A model generated the notes under the pieces. It had not been told where the DNA came from and searched no databases. It worked only from the letters and a program-made list of their open reading frames with translations. A program made the translations under genes and the position numbers. From Macrothele yani (taxonomy: Eukaryota > Arthropoda > Arachnida > Araneae > Macrothelidae), in assembly GCA_039090855.1 (NCBI GenBank), contig CM077006.1, forward strand, positions 49,361,336-49,425,335: a DNA stretch of 64,000 nt, given 5' to 3'. Below are positions 54,942 through 64,000 of this stretch, in pieces. The first letter of the stretch is position 1, and each line of letters begins with the position of its first letter.

Positions 54942-55376
54942 AACAACACTAATCCCCATGTTTCCACTAACAGAACGATTTAGATCATTTGTTAATTATA
55001 CTGGTCCTGCATTATGGAATGCATTTCCTACTGATATTGTATCACTTAATAATATTAATATATTTAAACGAAAACTCAGGTATTCCTTACTGATCAAAAG
55101 CTCATAATGTAACATTACCTTTTTTAATTTATAGTACCACCCTAGCTGTGTTTGATATTGTGTGGGCGAGACTTGTTTATGTTTTTTTGAATTTTTTTAT
55201 TTTCATGAAAATGTTTATGCTTTGGGAGAAGAGGGCACGTCAAGCCTATCAGGTCTTTTCCCTCCTCATTCCCTGTTGTTACAAAAATATATTATTTGTG
55301 TCGTATATTTATGATTACGTAATACCATGTCTGTAACAACTAAAATGCAATAAATGAAATAAATGAAATGAAACAT
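54942..55376 (+). mobile_element. LINE 3' end (CR1/L2/Jockey-like), 5'-truncated
   Basis: Codons 54944-55107 read PLTERFRSFVNYTGPALWNA, then FPTDIVSLNNINIFKRKL and end at TAA, the standard last block of a CR1/L2/Jockey-group reverse transcriptase ORF. The untranslated tail ends in AATGAAATAAATGAAATG repeats. GAAACA at both edges may be the target duplication. It sits inside the 150-bp satellite. Confidence 0.75.
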
Positions 55377-56104
55377 TTTCTTAATAAAATAATGCGTGGT
55401 TTCTACTCCAGGGGGCGTAGATATATAGATTGCTGTTGTCAATATCTCTACTTCTAGGATTTCGATTTGAAAAATTCCTTCTTTGTTGGATAGTGTTTCC
55501 AGTGTGACATGTTTTTCATATAGATTCAAAATGTTCAAGTAAATCATAGACTTTTCGCTTGGAGGCGCAAAGCTAAATTGCGTTTTCAGCGATATTTCTG
55601 CTTCTAGAACTCCGAATTGAAAACTTCTTCCTGTATCGCATACAACACTTGATGGAAAATATTTTTCATATGATTTCTAATGTTTGGTAAAGAATGGTTT
55701 GGACACCATGGGGAATAAATGTTAATTTCTGCTTCTGATATATTCGTAACAAAATCTGTGCTCTTAAAAACTCGACTAAATTTTTTTCTTGGACCGATAC
55801 CGCTGATATTGAAAAACCTTTTGAGAATACTTTCTTCCAAAAATAATGCATGGTTTTTCTACCAGGGGACGTAAAGTCCCATCTTATTTTTTCGATATCT
55901 CTGTTTCTAAGAGTCCGATGTGAAAAATTATTTTTGTGTTGGAGTGCGTTTCCTGTGCGAATTGTTTCTCACATAAATTTATATTTTTCTTAACGCACAA
56001 GTCTGCAACCAGAGGGCGTAAATTCATGATTCCATTTACAACAATATCTGAGAGATTAAAAACCCAATTGAAAAACTTCTTTCTTCCGTCAGATACTATT
56101 GTTT

Positions 56105-56215
56105 CCCATACTGGTTCAATTGACTTTGAATAGCTTTGATAAATTTAATTTACGTCAGAACGGATTCAAAAGGCGTGCTTATTACACCCGAAAATTCGGT
56201 GTGTCATCTTTCTTG
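56105..56215. repeat. Repeat shared with 22875-22990
   Basis: See that entry. Here it borders the Tc1-like remnant and may be its terminal region. Confidence 0.5.
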
Positions 56216-56234
56216 TTTGTAAATATCCGCCGAT

Positions 56235-56830
56235 ATGTTTCTCCATTCGGCCTCCAAAGAAGTGACCAATTCAGCTTTGTGTTTCGGGAAATATCTTCTT
56301 CTACAGACCAGATGATCCAGTTCATCCTACGGATCCTCTATAGGGTACAAATCAGGATTGTGGGCTTGTTAGTTTTACTTTTCAACGCCAATGTCCTCAA
56401 ACCAATCTGTAAGTACGTAGGTAATACTGCATGCGTTGGGTTGCTGATAGGCGTATGGGCCTTTCAAACCAAAATGTAACAAAGCGAATATATGATACGG
56501 TGCATTATCCTGATGATAGAGATATGGGCCTTCATTAAAGTATTGCCTCAACGTCGGTAGTGCATTATTGGGGGCGTTTAGGTAGAACACAGGACTCATA
56601 TTTTTGTCTAAAACGACAATGGCGCCTATGCCGAAAAACAAAAAATAGCTCCATACCATCAGCCTGATTCCACTAAATCTTCATTGTCGGAATGATACAA
56701 TCCGAAAGGCATCTTTCCCCAGAATCCACCATCCTCAGGAAGAACCATTCGACTGGTAGGCTGTGCACTGTGAAATTCAGAGATTTGTCGGTGACGAATA
56801 TCAAAGCGCGCCTCCTTGCTCCTGAGCCAG
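56235..56830 (-). pseudogene. Tc1-like transposase, catalytic fragment
   Basis: Minus-strand pieces read ARFDIRHRQISEFHSAQPTS, PEDGGFWGKM, then MVWSYFLFFGIGAIVVLDKN, QYFNEGPYLYHQDNAPYH. The QDNAPYH block holds the second catalytic Asp. A stop precedes MVW and the first catalytic motif is not recognisable. Family differs from those above. Confidence 0.7.
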
Positions 56831-57190
56831 TTGTTCTAACCGATTAAACCGTACCGACGGAATGTATCGCTGCAGAATTGTCGTCTTCACCACTGTAGTA
56901 CGTCATATCATCTCGCTCTTCATTTTTCTTTTTGAAGTGAAGAAGGAATTTTCATTCATTCCAGACGATATGTGGAACGAACATCACACATTTTTGCGAA
57001 GGGCCGAACGTCCAGTGGATCCATTTTTGCATTCGGGAGCCAATGTGAAAACAGGAATTTGTTGGTAATCGGGATCGAACACGCGTCTCTCCGCTCCGGA
57101 GTGAGTTGCTCTAACCGACTAAGCTACATCGACGGAATGTATCGCTGCAGATTTGTCGTCTTAACACGTGATTCACTTCTGTATTACGTC
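56830..57190 (-). repeat. Two SINE-A2 copies, reverse strand
   Basis: The first (about 56830-56915) keeps only the A-box side (TCTAACCGATTAAACCGTAC) and the head. The second (57060-57190) has a B box GGGATCGAACACG, CTCTAACCGACTAAGCTACA and the head TCGCTGCAGATTTGTCGTC. Between them is the shared CCAGACGATATGTGGAA block also seen near 4.2 kb. Confidence 0.65.
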
Positions 57191-57309
57191 ACAGCATCGT
57201 GACCCTTCAGACCAAAGCACTGTTTTCCATTCGTCTACAGTGGAAGATTAACATTCCTTACACTGATCTACTCGGTGTGTGGAATTTGTCAAAATGATCA
57301 GATGCTATG

Positions 57310-58038
57310 TAGGTGAGTCAAAAAGTTAGTTGCACTGCTTGATAAAAGAACCCAGGATCGAAATTACAGAAAAATGTTATATGTACCTGAAAGTTCTATA
57401 CAAAAGTTACTTCTCGACGTAATCACCTAGTTCATTGAAACATTTGTCGAAGCATGGCACAAGTTTTTCTATGCCTTCTGCGAAGAAATCCCGTCCAACG
57501 TCCGATAACCATTGCTGGTTGCAGCTTTCACCTCGTCATAATCATATGCACACTTCCATGTGAAATATCCAGTTCTTTTGCGATTTCGTCTTCTGTTACT
57601 CGTCTGTTTGCAAGAATGAGTTCATTCACGCGCTCAACGTTCTCAGCCGCTGCCGAATTTGACGGTCTTCCCTTGCGGTAATCGTCCTCGATATCAGTAC
57701 GTCCGTTCTCGAACAAGATGCACCACTTTGCGATAGCTTGACGCGATATTGCGTTTACACTGTACACTTCGTTCAACTGCCGAAAAATGTCAGTTCACTT
57801 ACACCCTTTTACCCACACAAAATGAATCACTGCACGCAGTTCCAATTTGGACGCCACCAGCAGCTGCCTAGGCATGTTCACGACTCATTAGCGAGCGAAC
57901 TAAAACTACTGCGTAGAAGCAACTGCGGAACGTGCTGCAGATAAATGCCAGCAGTGTTGCCACGAAGTGTCAACAAAATATACTTTTACCGAAATGGTTT
58001 ACGGAGGAGTGCAACTAACTTTTTGACTGCCCCTCGTA
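57310..58038 (-). mobile_element. Mariner-like element, internally deleted
   Basis: TA ends (57310-57311 and 58037-58038). TIRs share AGTCAAAAAGTTAGTTGCAC. It is 729 bp, so about half of a normal mariner is missing. Confidence 0.85.
57528..57875 (-). pseudogene. Mariner-like transposase, DNA-binding part only
   Basis: Starts MPRQLLVASKLELRAVIHFV at 57875, a stop follows KGCK, then QLNEVYSVNAISRQAIAKWC, GRPSNSAAAENVERVNELIL and TEDEIAKELDISHGSVHMIM. Both helix-turn-helix halves are visible. The catalytic domain is deleted. Confidence 0.8.
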
Positions 58039-58449
58039 GTAATGACATCAGTTTCAATAGTCTCACATACGGTTTGCCTGATTTAAAACAAATCTTGATT
58101 TGCGTTCTGAGCTGACACTCCGTTGTAGAGCTTTCCTGTCACGTTCTATTAGCCTCGGAGTTTTGACAGGCCGTTTCTTGGCATATTCAGTCCCGGTCGG
58201 CGTCTATTTGCACATCACATGACCAACCATCAACCTAGGGGCCTTCAGTGCAGCTGAAATGTCACATACGGAGCGATTGCTTACGTGGTACCCTATTATC
58301 AATCCACAATCGGGGCACCTTGCATTCACAATCGTTCTGTTGTCTCATCATGGCCCTGCGAGCATATTAAAAGTTGTGACGTGGTGCTTGCGTAGGACCT
58401 AACTCATTTTCAAAAGGGGGTGTTCGGATACTAGTGTTAGGGAAGATGA
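58039..58449. other. No recognised gene
   Basis: Spacer with no supported frame. Confidence 0.4.
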
Positions 58450-58620
58450 GGGTTATAGCGTAAACCTTTTCTGCCGGTGGTGTCGTTCGAACTCACGTCT
58501 TCCTACTCGGGAGGTGGATATTCTCCCAACTGAACTAAGCCTGCAAAGCTTATCACTGCAACTTTGCCGATTTGACTCATATGCCACCGCAGTTGTATTC
58601 GATCTACGTCATGTTACAAC
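58450..58620 (-). repeat. tRNA-like SINE, reverse copy
   Basis: GTCGTTCGAACTCACG (B box) and CCCAACTGAACTAAGCCTGC (A-box side) followed by a GATCTACGTCATGTTAC head-like end. A relative of the A2 group. Confidence 0.5.
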
Positions 58621-58917
58621 ATCCCACCCTTGCGAAAGACGGGGCGCGAAATCGCAGGTTTTCGGGTCCGCCGACAACTATGCTTGAAGAACGAGCTCAC
58701 TGTAGAAGAAGGAATTTTTATTAATACCGTACGATGTGTGGAAAAATCATCACACATTTTTTTTCTCAACCTCACGGCGCAGGCGATTCCTTTACGAAAG
58801 TGGCTATTCTCTCAACTAAACTACGAGGCGTAGTACAGTCCTGAGAAGGAAGCAGTGGGTTCGGAAGCTACCACCGGCAGAAATGGTTTTGCGCTACATT
58901 AGCGCTCGAGTAGGAAC

Positions 58918-59500
58918 TAACAAGTTAGTAAAATCATGCAATGCATTGATTATGATACGCTTTTCAACATACCTGAAATCATTACTCAAGTTATGAGGAT
59001 AACGGCTGTAGAATAAATCTCGCTCCTGTGCCCTGACCTTTGACCCCATTTCGATGTTATTAAACAGAATTGGTTCAGTATACCTCCGGAACCGCATACT
59101 AAAGTTTTGTCACAATAGAAGCACTTTTAGTCAAGGTATGAGGATAATAGCTGTGGAATAAATCTCGCTCCTGTGTCCCAACATATGACCCCATTTCGAT
59201 TATATTCAACAGAATCGGTTCAGTATATCTTCAAAACAACATGCTACAGTTTTGTCACAATCGAAGCATTTTTACGTAAGTTATGATGCATAAAGGCAAT
59301 GGAATGGATCCCACTCCTATGTCCTGACCTTTGACCCCAATTCTTCCATTTTCAACAGAGTTCATTCTCATGTAGTTCCCTACCACATACTAAAATTTCA
59401 TTGAAATCGAACCACTTTTACGCGAGTTATCGTGCGGACAGACAGACGGACAAAGCTGGAGCATATACGCTTCTTCAACCTACGGTTGGAAAGCGTTAAA
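58918..59500 (+). repeat. Family-A element, compact copy 1
   Basis: Complete copy from ACAAGTTAGTAAAATCATGC and GATACGCTTTTCAACA to the hairpin CAACC-TAC-GGTTG and GGAAAGCGTT. Contains two outer units and one inner unit. Confidence 0.85.
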
Positions 59501-59577
59501 AAGGAAGGTTAAATTAGTGTACACGTCGCAGGGTTGTCATACAGTGTATTGGCCATACAATTTGCGTTCATACAATG

Positions 59578-60190
59578 AAACAAGTTAGTAAAATCATGCG
59601 ATACACTGATTATGATACACTTTCCAACATGCCAGAAATCATTACTCAAGTTATAAGGATAATGGCTGCGGAATAAATCTCGCTCCTGTGTCCTGGCCTT
59701 TGATCCCATTTTGATGATATTCAACAGAACCGGTTCAGTATACCTCAGGAATAACATGATAAAGTATTGTCGCAATCGAAGCATTCTTACGTAAATTCTT
59801 ATGACTCATAAGGGCAATGGAATGGACCCCGCTCCTATGTCCTGACCTTTGACCTCATTTCGCCCATTTTAAATAGGGTCCGTCTCCAGGTGGTCCCCTA
59901 TCACTTACTAAAATTTCATCGGCGGAATCCATTTCGTTGCCCTTACGCGTCAAAACTTGTTTTACGCAAGTTTTGACGCATAAGGGCAATGGAATGGATC
60001 CCGCTCCTATGTCCTGACCTTTGACCCCATTTCGCCCATTTTCAATATGGTTCGTCCCCAGGTAGTCCCCTATCACATACTAAAATTTCGGAATCGAACC
60101 ACTTTTACGCGAGTTACCGTTCGGACGGGCAGACGGACAAAGCTGGAGCATATACGCTTCTTCAACCTACGGTTGGAAAGCGTAAAAAAT
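59578..60190 (+). repeat. Family-A element, compact copy 2
   Basis: As the previous copy, with an extra internal hairpin at about 59932-60003 in which CGTCAAAACTTG and CAAGTTTTGACG face each other. It appears to sit within the AT-rich GGCCATACA minisatellite, which is found on both sides. Confidence 0.85.
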
Positions 60191-60605
60191 GGGCCATATA
60201 GTGTACGTTTATAGAAAAAATTAGCTATACATTTATAATTTTTTTAATTGGCCATGCATTTAAAATTTATTTTAAATTGGCCATGCATTTATAAATTTAT
60301 TTTAAATGGCCATACATTTATAAATTTATTTTAAATTAACCATACATTTATACATTTATTTTGAATTGGCCATACATTTTAAAATTTATTTTGAATTGGC
60401 CATACATTTATAAATTTATTTTGAATTGGCCATACATTTATAAATTTATTTTAAATTGGCCATACAATGATAAATTTATTTTATATTTATTGGCCATACA
60501 TTTAAAAATTTGTTTTAAATTGGCAATACATTGATAAATTTATTTTAAATTGGCCACACATTTATAAATTTATTTTAAATTGGCCGTACAGTGTACGTTT
60601 ATACA
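60190..60605. repeat. AT-rich ~31-bp minisatellite
   Basis: About 12 units of TTGGCCATACATTTATAAAT followed by TTATTTTAAA. Unit lengths vary by small indels. Confidence 0.9.
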
Positions 60606-61850
60606 ATAAAAGCAAAATGATTACGCAGTATAGCCATGCGTATTATGTAATATACAAAACGCTTTTCTGAAATGCTCCTTATGAGTAATCGAAGATTCGT
60701 ATTTATGGCTCATGGTTCTAAATGTTTGACAACTGAAGCTGTATGAACTAAGACCTATAAGCGAAATTAATTCGTCTATCTTTTATTTCATGCCGATTTT
60801 TTTACTTTTTAACTTTATAGAAGAAAAACGAAGACTTGGACTAAAGAAAATATACTGATTGAATTTTCTTGATTCTTTTTCTTTCTTTCTTTTTGTTGTT
60901 ATTTGCTTCCTTGGAAGAAAATGAATTAGTTCTCAGTGTAATCTCTATGGATGGTTTAACAGTGCTTGGAGAAGAAAATAGCAAACCCTTGAGCTTCAAA
61001 TCTTAAAACTGAATTCTTTCATTCATAGAAAAAGAAAGGAGTACTGGGATATCTGCTCTCCTCGTCCATGCTTTCCAACAGACTTCTTACCCAGCGCGCA
61101 GTAGATTTTTTGGACGGTTTTCCACTTTAACTTGGACCATGTCCCAATAACATCTCTCGCAGATTGATTTATGATTTAAAAAAAAAGAAACGTAATGATT
61201 AATTGTTAAAGTACAAATTCAATTCAGAAAAGATATACGAATGCTTCCCTAAGAGGGCAACGTCTCCGATTTAAACGTCGAAGATACGTATATATATATA
61301 TTGTCACTTTCACGACCCACATTTTCTCTTATAAGCATAGTGTAACCTGCAACTCTTGATAACGTTAGACATCCTACTTCTTAGAAGTAAATTACCTGTA
61401 TTCACATATATTAGTTAATCATACCTGCAGCTGACGTTATGACTGCGTTCCCTCTTGAAATTTTTGCGTAAAGAATAAGGCTATTACTTGGGCATTTTGC
61501 AGATCTAGTACGAACATTTTCGCACTCATTTCTATAGCAGGTATTTCAACTGAATATACTTTCAAGAAAAACGAATAGGTATTTCTCATAAGTAATTGAC
61601 GTAGATATCCCTTATAATTATTCTCACATTAAAAAAAATTATACGATGCACGACTGTCTATAGATCAATAATAATGAAATTCACACCAACTATAAACAAA
61701 ATAGTAAAACCATAATAGTAATTCGTAAAAATATAAATATAGTTCCCAAGCGCATCAACAAGACAGCTTTCTCAAACTCGAAAATACGTGAGTAATCTTC
61801 GAGGTTGAGAAAGGCGTTAGTAGTGTATATATATACAGTATATGGGATGT
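60606..61850. other. No recognised gene
   Basis: AT-rich, apparently unique, with short TA runs near 61290 and 61828. No frame is supported. Confidence 0.4.
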
Positions 61851-61854
61851 AAGG

Positions 61855-64000
61855 TCAGGTGATGCGTAACATTACAGCCTCTCCTTGACAAATGTCAACC
61901 CTGCCTTCTCGTGGTACATCCTGTTCCCACTAAAGGGGCTCTGACGACCGCCAATAGCGGTATAACTATACCATCGGGATTAGAAGAAATGCTATCCCAC
62001 ACTCACCAACCCGCTTGGCCAGCGTGGTGAGTTATGGCCAAACCCCTCCAAAATGACTCCACAACTTAAATCTTGGCCCTCAGTCTCCGGCAGCTGGAAT
62101 AAACCTGGCCAAGGCAGCGGCCAGTGCGACATAAAGACAAAGGGTGCTAAGAATCCCCGGAGGACCGGACTAGGCTGCCATCTGATGCTGACCTTGGCTA
62201 CGTATAATGGACGCTCCCTATATTCTGATTCAAGGCTTCTTGAATTGGAAGAGGAACTACAAAGGATCAAGTGGGACATCGTCGGGCTAAGTGAGGTAAG
62301 GAGAAAAGGAGAAGATCTCATTGAACTGAAAAGTGGACATCTCTTCTACTATCGTGGGACAGATACTGGCAGAACTAGTGGTGTTGGATTTATAATAAAC
62401 AAGAAATTGAAGGATAAAGTTGTAGAAGTTGAAAGTTCCTCTGATAGAGCTGCACGACTCGTTATCCAACTCTCGAGAAGATACCAGGCTCAGATTATTC
62501 AAACTTATGCACCCACCACAAGTCATGCTGAAGAAGAAATTGAAGAATTTTATGAGGAAATTCGTGATCTAAATAATAAAGGTAAGCAGCACTTGAAGAT
62601 AATTATGGGAGATTTCAATGCAAAAATAGGGCAACGGCAACAGAATGAAACTTCAGTAGGTAAATTTGGTCACGGCAACAGAAACCAGCGTGGAAATACT
62701 CTCGTAGAGTTTGCAGAGGCAGAAGGGTTTTTCATCTTGAACTCCTTTTTCAAGAAAAAGGAAAAGCCACACAGGAAATGTACATGGAGACATCCAAATG
62801 GGATGACAAGTGAAATTGATTTTATTATGTGTAACAAAAAATTCGTCATAGAAGACTGCAGTGTGCTAAACAAGTTCAACACAGGCAGTGACCATAGATT
62901 GGTGAGATGTAAGATGCACCTCAACACTAAACTCGAACGTAGCAAGCTCATAAGACAAACAAAATCTATTGACATAACCAACCTTAAAAAACACCATAAT
63001 ACCTTCAAATTGGAACTGAAGAACAGATTCTCTGCTTTAGAAGGCCTAACATCGGAAGAAGTGGATAATTCTGAAGTTAACAGAAAAGTAACCAAAGCTC
63101 TTATGGAAACAGCAACAAAATTAGCTGGGTCTAAGAACAAATTGCATGTGAACAAATTATCAGGAAAAACCAAAATGTTGATGCAAAAAAGAAGAGTGAT
63201 GAGGACAACTAAAGAAGATGTGACTTCCAAAGTGGAATATATAGAGCTATCCAAGACAGTACGAAAAAGTATCACTGAAGACGTAAGGAAATTCAACTGT
63301 GAACTAGTAAGGAAAGCAATTGAAAACAACCAAAGCCTAAAGATAGCAAAGGGACATCTCAGTAAGGGGAAAAAACAGATTATGGCACTGAGAAAAGTAG
63401 ATGGTTCTGTAACAAGAAATAGAGGCAAAATTTTGACAAGAGTGAAAGATTTCTACTCCAAATTATATGAAAGGGATGATACATGTACTCCAGACATCAT
63501 GAAAGGTACCAGTAATAGAGTTCTTCCAGTCCTTCCAGCAGAAGTTGCACATGCAATCAAGAACATGAAGCGGGGAAAAGCTCCAGGAGAAGATGGAATT
63601 ACTGTAGACATCATACAAGAAGCAAGTGGAGAAATCGAAACAGTACTCGCCCAAATTTTCACTCGATGCCTTAATGAAGGGAAGATTCCTGAGGATTGGA
63701 ACAACGCTACAATGATCTTCCTACATAAAAAAGGTGACATTGAGGATCTCAGGAACTACAGACCTATCAGCCTCCTATCAGTGGTTTATAAAATCTTCAC
63801 TAAAGTTCTTTCACACCGCTTGAAGGTGACACTGGACATGGCTCAACCGAGAGAACAAGCTGGATTCAGGAGTGGCTACAGCACAATAGATCATATCCAC
63901 GTACTGAGAGAACTAATTGAAAGAGCGAGGGAATATGAACTTCCATTGTGCATGGCTTTTATCGATTATGAAAAAGCCTTTGATTCGGTGAAACCATCAG
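61855..64000 (+). mobile_element. RTE-clade LINE, apparently intact up to the window edge
   Basis: A 5' region of about 200 bp (CCTTGACAAATGTCAACC, TGTTCCCACTAAAGGGGCTC) precedes a long open frame. The exact 5' end is uncertain. Copies of parts of the element lie at 10365, 31105 and 37820. The 3' half is outside the window. Confidence 0.9.
62053..64000 (+). CDS. RTE retrotransposon protein: AP endonuclease + reverse transcriptase (partial, runs off edge)
   Basis: Open from 61984 to 64000 without a stop. ATG 62053 is the first start; ATG 62185 begins the conserved part and is equally likely (649 or 605 codons shown). Counting from 62185, the AP-endonuclease domain has N8 (TYNGRS), E37 (LSEVRR), Y108 (QTYAP), D143 and N145 (MGDFNAKIG), D212 (SEIDFI) and the terminal S235-D236-H237 (GSDHRLV): all expected catalytic positions. 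A linker follows. Reverse transcriptase blocks are GKAPGEDGI, NYRPISLLSVVYKIFTKVL, EQAGFRSGYSTIDH and motif A FIDYEKAFDSV with D594, where the window ends. The protein would nick DNA and copy its RNA at the nick. Confidence 0.92.
   Translation, partial: MTPQLKSWPSVSGSWNKPGQGSGQCDIKTKGAKNPRRTGLGCHLMLTLATYNGRSLYSDSRLLELEEELQRIKWDIVGLSEVRRKGEDLIELKSGHLFYYRGTDTGRTSGVGFIINKKLKDKVVEVESSSDRAARLVIQLSRRYQAQIIQTYAPTTSHAEEEIEEFYEEIRDLNNKGKQHLKIIMGDFNAKIGQRQQNETSVGKFGHGNRNQRGNTLVEFAEAEGFFILNSFFKKKEKPHRKCTWRHPNGMTSEIDFIMCNKKFVIEDCSVLNKFNTGSDHRLVRCKMHLNTKLERSKLIRQTKSIDITNLKKHHNTFKLELKNRFSALEGLTSEEVDNSEVNRKVTKALMETATKLAGSKNKLHVNKLSGKTKMLMQKRRVMRTTKEDVTSKVEYIELSKTVRKSITEDVRKFNCELVRKAIENNQSLKIAKGHLSKGKKQIMALRKVDGSVTRNRGKILTRVKDFYSKLYERDDTCTPDIMKGTSNRVLPVLPAEVAHAIKNMKRGKAPGEDGITVDIIQEASGEIETVLAQIFTRCLNEGKIPEDWNNATMIFLHKKGDIEDLRNYRPISLLSVVYKIFTKVLSHRLKVTLDMAQPREQAGFRSGYSTIDHIHVLRELIERAREYELPLCMAFIDYEKAFDSVKPS

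Larger units (their letters stand above)
52490..56100. repeat. ~150-bp satellite with three-unit higher-order pattern
   Basis: Each unit centres on a C(C/G)xC(T/C)AGGxGGCGTA core, at about 52607, 54213, 54361, 54517, 54665, 54813, 55406, 55556, 55704, 55859 and 56006. Spacing is 147-157 bp. After removing the two insertions (52748-54183 and 54942-55376) the same spacing holds across them. Three unit types alternate: A (TTCCGCTAGGG), B (TGGCCACCAGG), C (CCAGGTGGCGTAGAT), giving a ~450-bp repeat. Frames in it are shadows. Confidence 0.85.

Noticed and set aside
52490..56100. A proven CTCF boundary
   Set aside because: The motif likeness is by eye only. I keep it as a hypothesis, not a feature call.
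62670..63428. Antisense frame of 252 codons
   Set aside because: It is the mirror of the RTE coding strand, whose sense translation has clear endonuclease and reverse transcriptase motifs.

Overview
The window looks like transposon-dense, gene-poor nuclear DNA of an animal, most likely an arthropod. The reasons are the many degraded Tc1/mariner, pogo/Tigger, hAT-like, Penelope-like and RTE elements, the several tRNA-derived SINE families, the AT-rich background, and the absence of bacterial gene organisation. I recognise no host gene with confidence. The longest truly coding stretch is a retrotransposon ORF that enters at the right edge and stays open at base 64000. The organism cannot be named from this sequence alone.

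Layout. 0-3 kb: a foldback repeat, then a family-A element split by a Tc1-like copy. 3.5-5.1 kb: a nest of tRNA-derived SINEs. 6.4-8.5 kb: a 75-bp minisatellite cut by a SINE, then a foldback element. 8.8-9.1 kb: a Penelope-type GIY-YIG remnant. 10-11.6 kb: a minisatellite holding a tiny RTE deletion derivative, then family A. 11.7-14.9 kb: Tc1-like remnants and two SINEs with clean target duplications. 16.2-18.7 kb: a LINE tail and an expanded family-A element. 19.2-22.9 kb: a Tc1-like element, a SINE, a 103-bp minisatellite and a Tc1-like fragment. 23.4-29.1 kb: a hAT-like MITE, a pogo-like element enclosing a mariner, a Tigger-like element, and a ~304-bp satellite built from that Tigger end.

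31.1-33.1 kb: a 5'-truncated RTE LINE, followed by a Tc1-like copy (33.1-34.5) and a mariner-like element with long inverted repeats (34.8-36.3). 37-40.5 kb: a minisatellite, a SINE, an RTE fragment split by a hAT-like element, and a TTAA-flanked MITE. 41.9-42.3 kb: a hAT-type transposase remnant. 43.4-48.6 kb: a Tc1-like copy, then a head-to-head Penelope-like pair whose two arms were later hit by a TTAA MITE and by a 1.8-kb hAT-like element. 50-51.9 kb: tandem and inverted SINE-like units. 52.5-56.1 kb: a ~150-bp satellite in a three-unit higher-order pattern, interrupted by a Tc1-like element and a LINE tail. 56-58 kb: Tc1-like and mariner-like fragments. 58.9-60.6 kb: two family-A elements and an AT-rich minisatellite. 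61.9-64 kb: an apparently intact RTE LINE.

The elements do not form a pathway. Their interest is as a record of nested insertions: several have target-site duplications, and some have paralogous empty sites in the same window, so their order can be read. The RTE machinery near 62 kb is the best candidate for something still active, and it could in principle have mobilised the short RTE-derived copy near 10.4 kb. I found no new gene system; the most unusual structures are listed in the findings.
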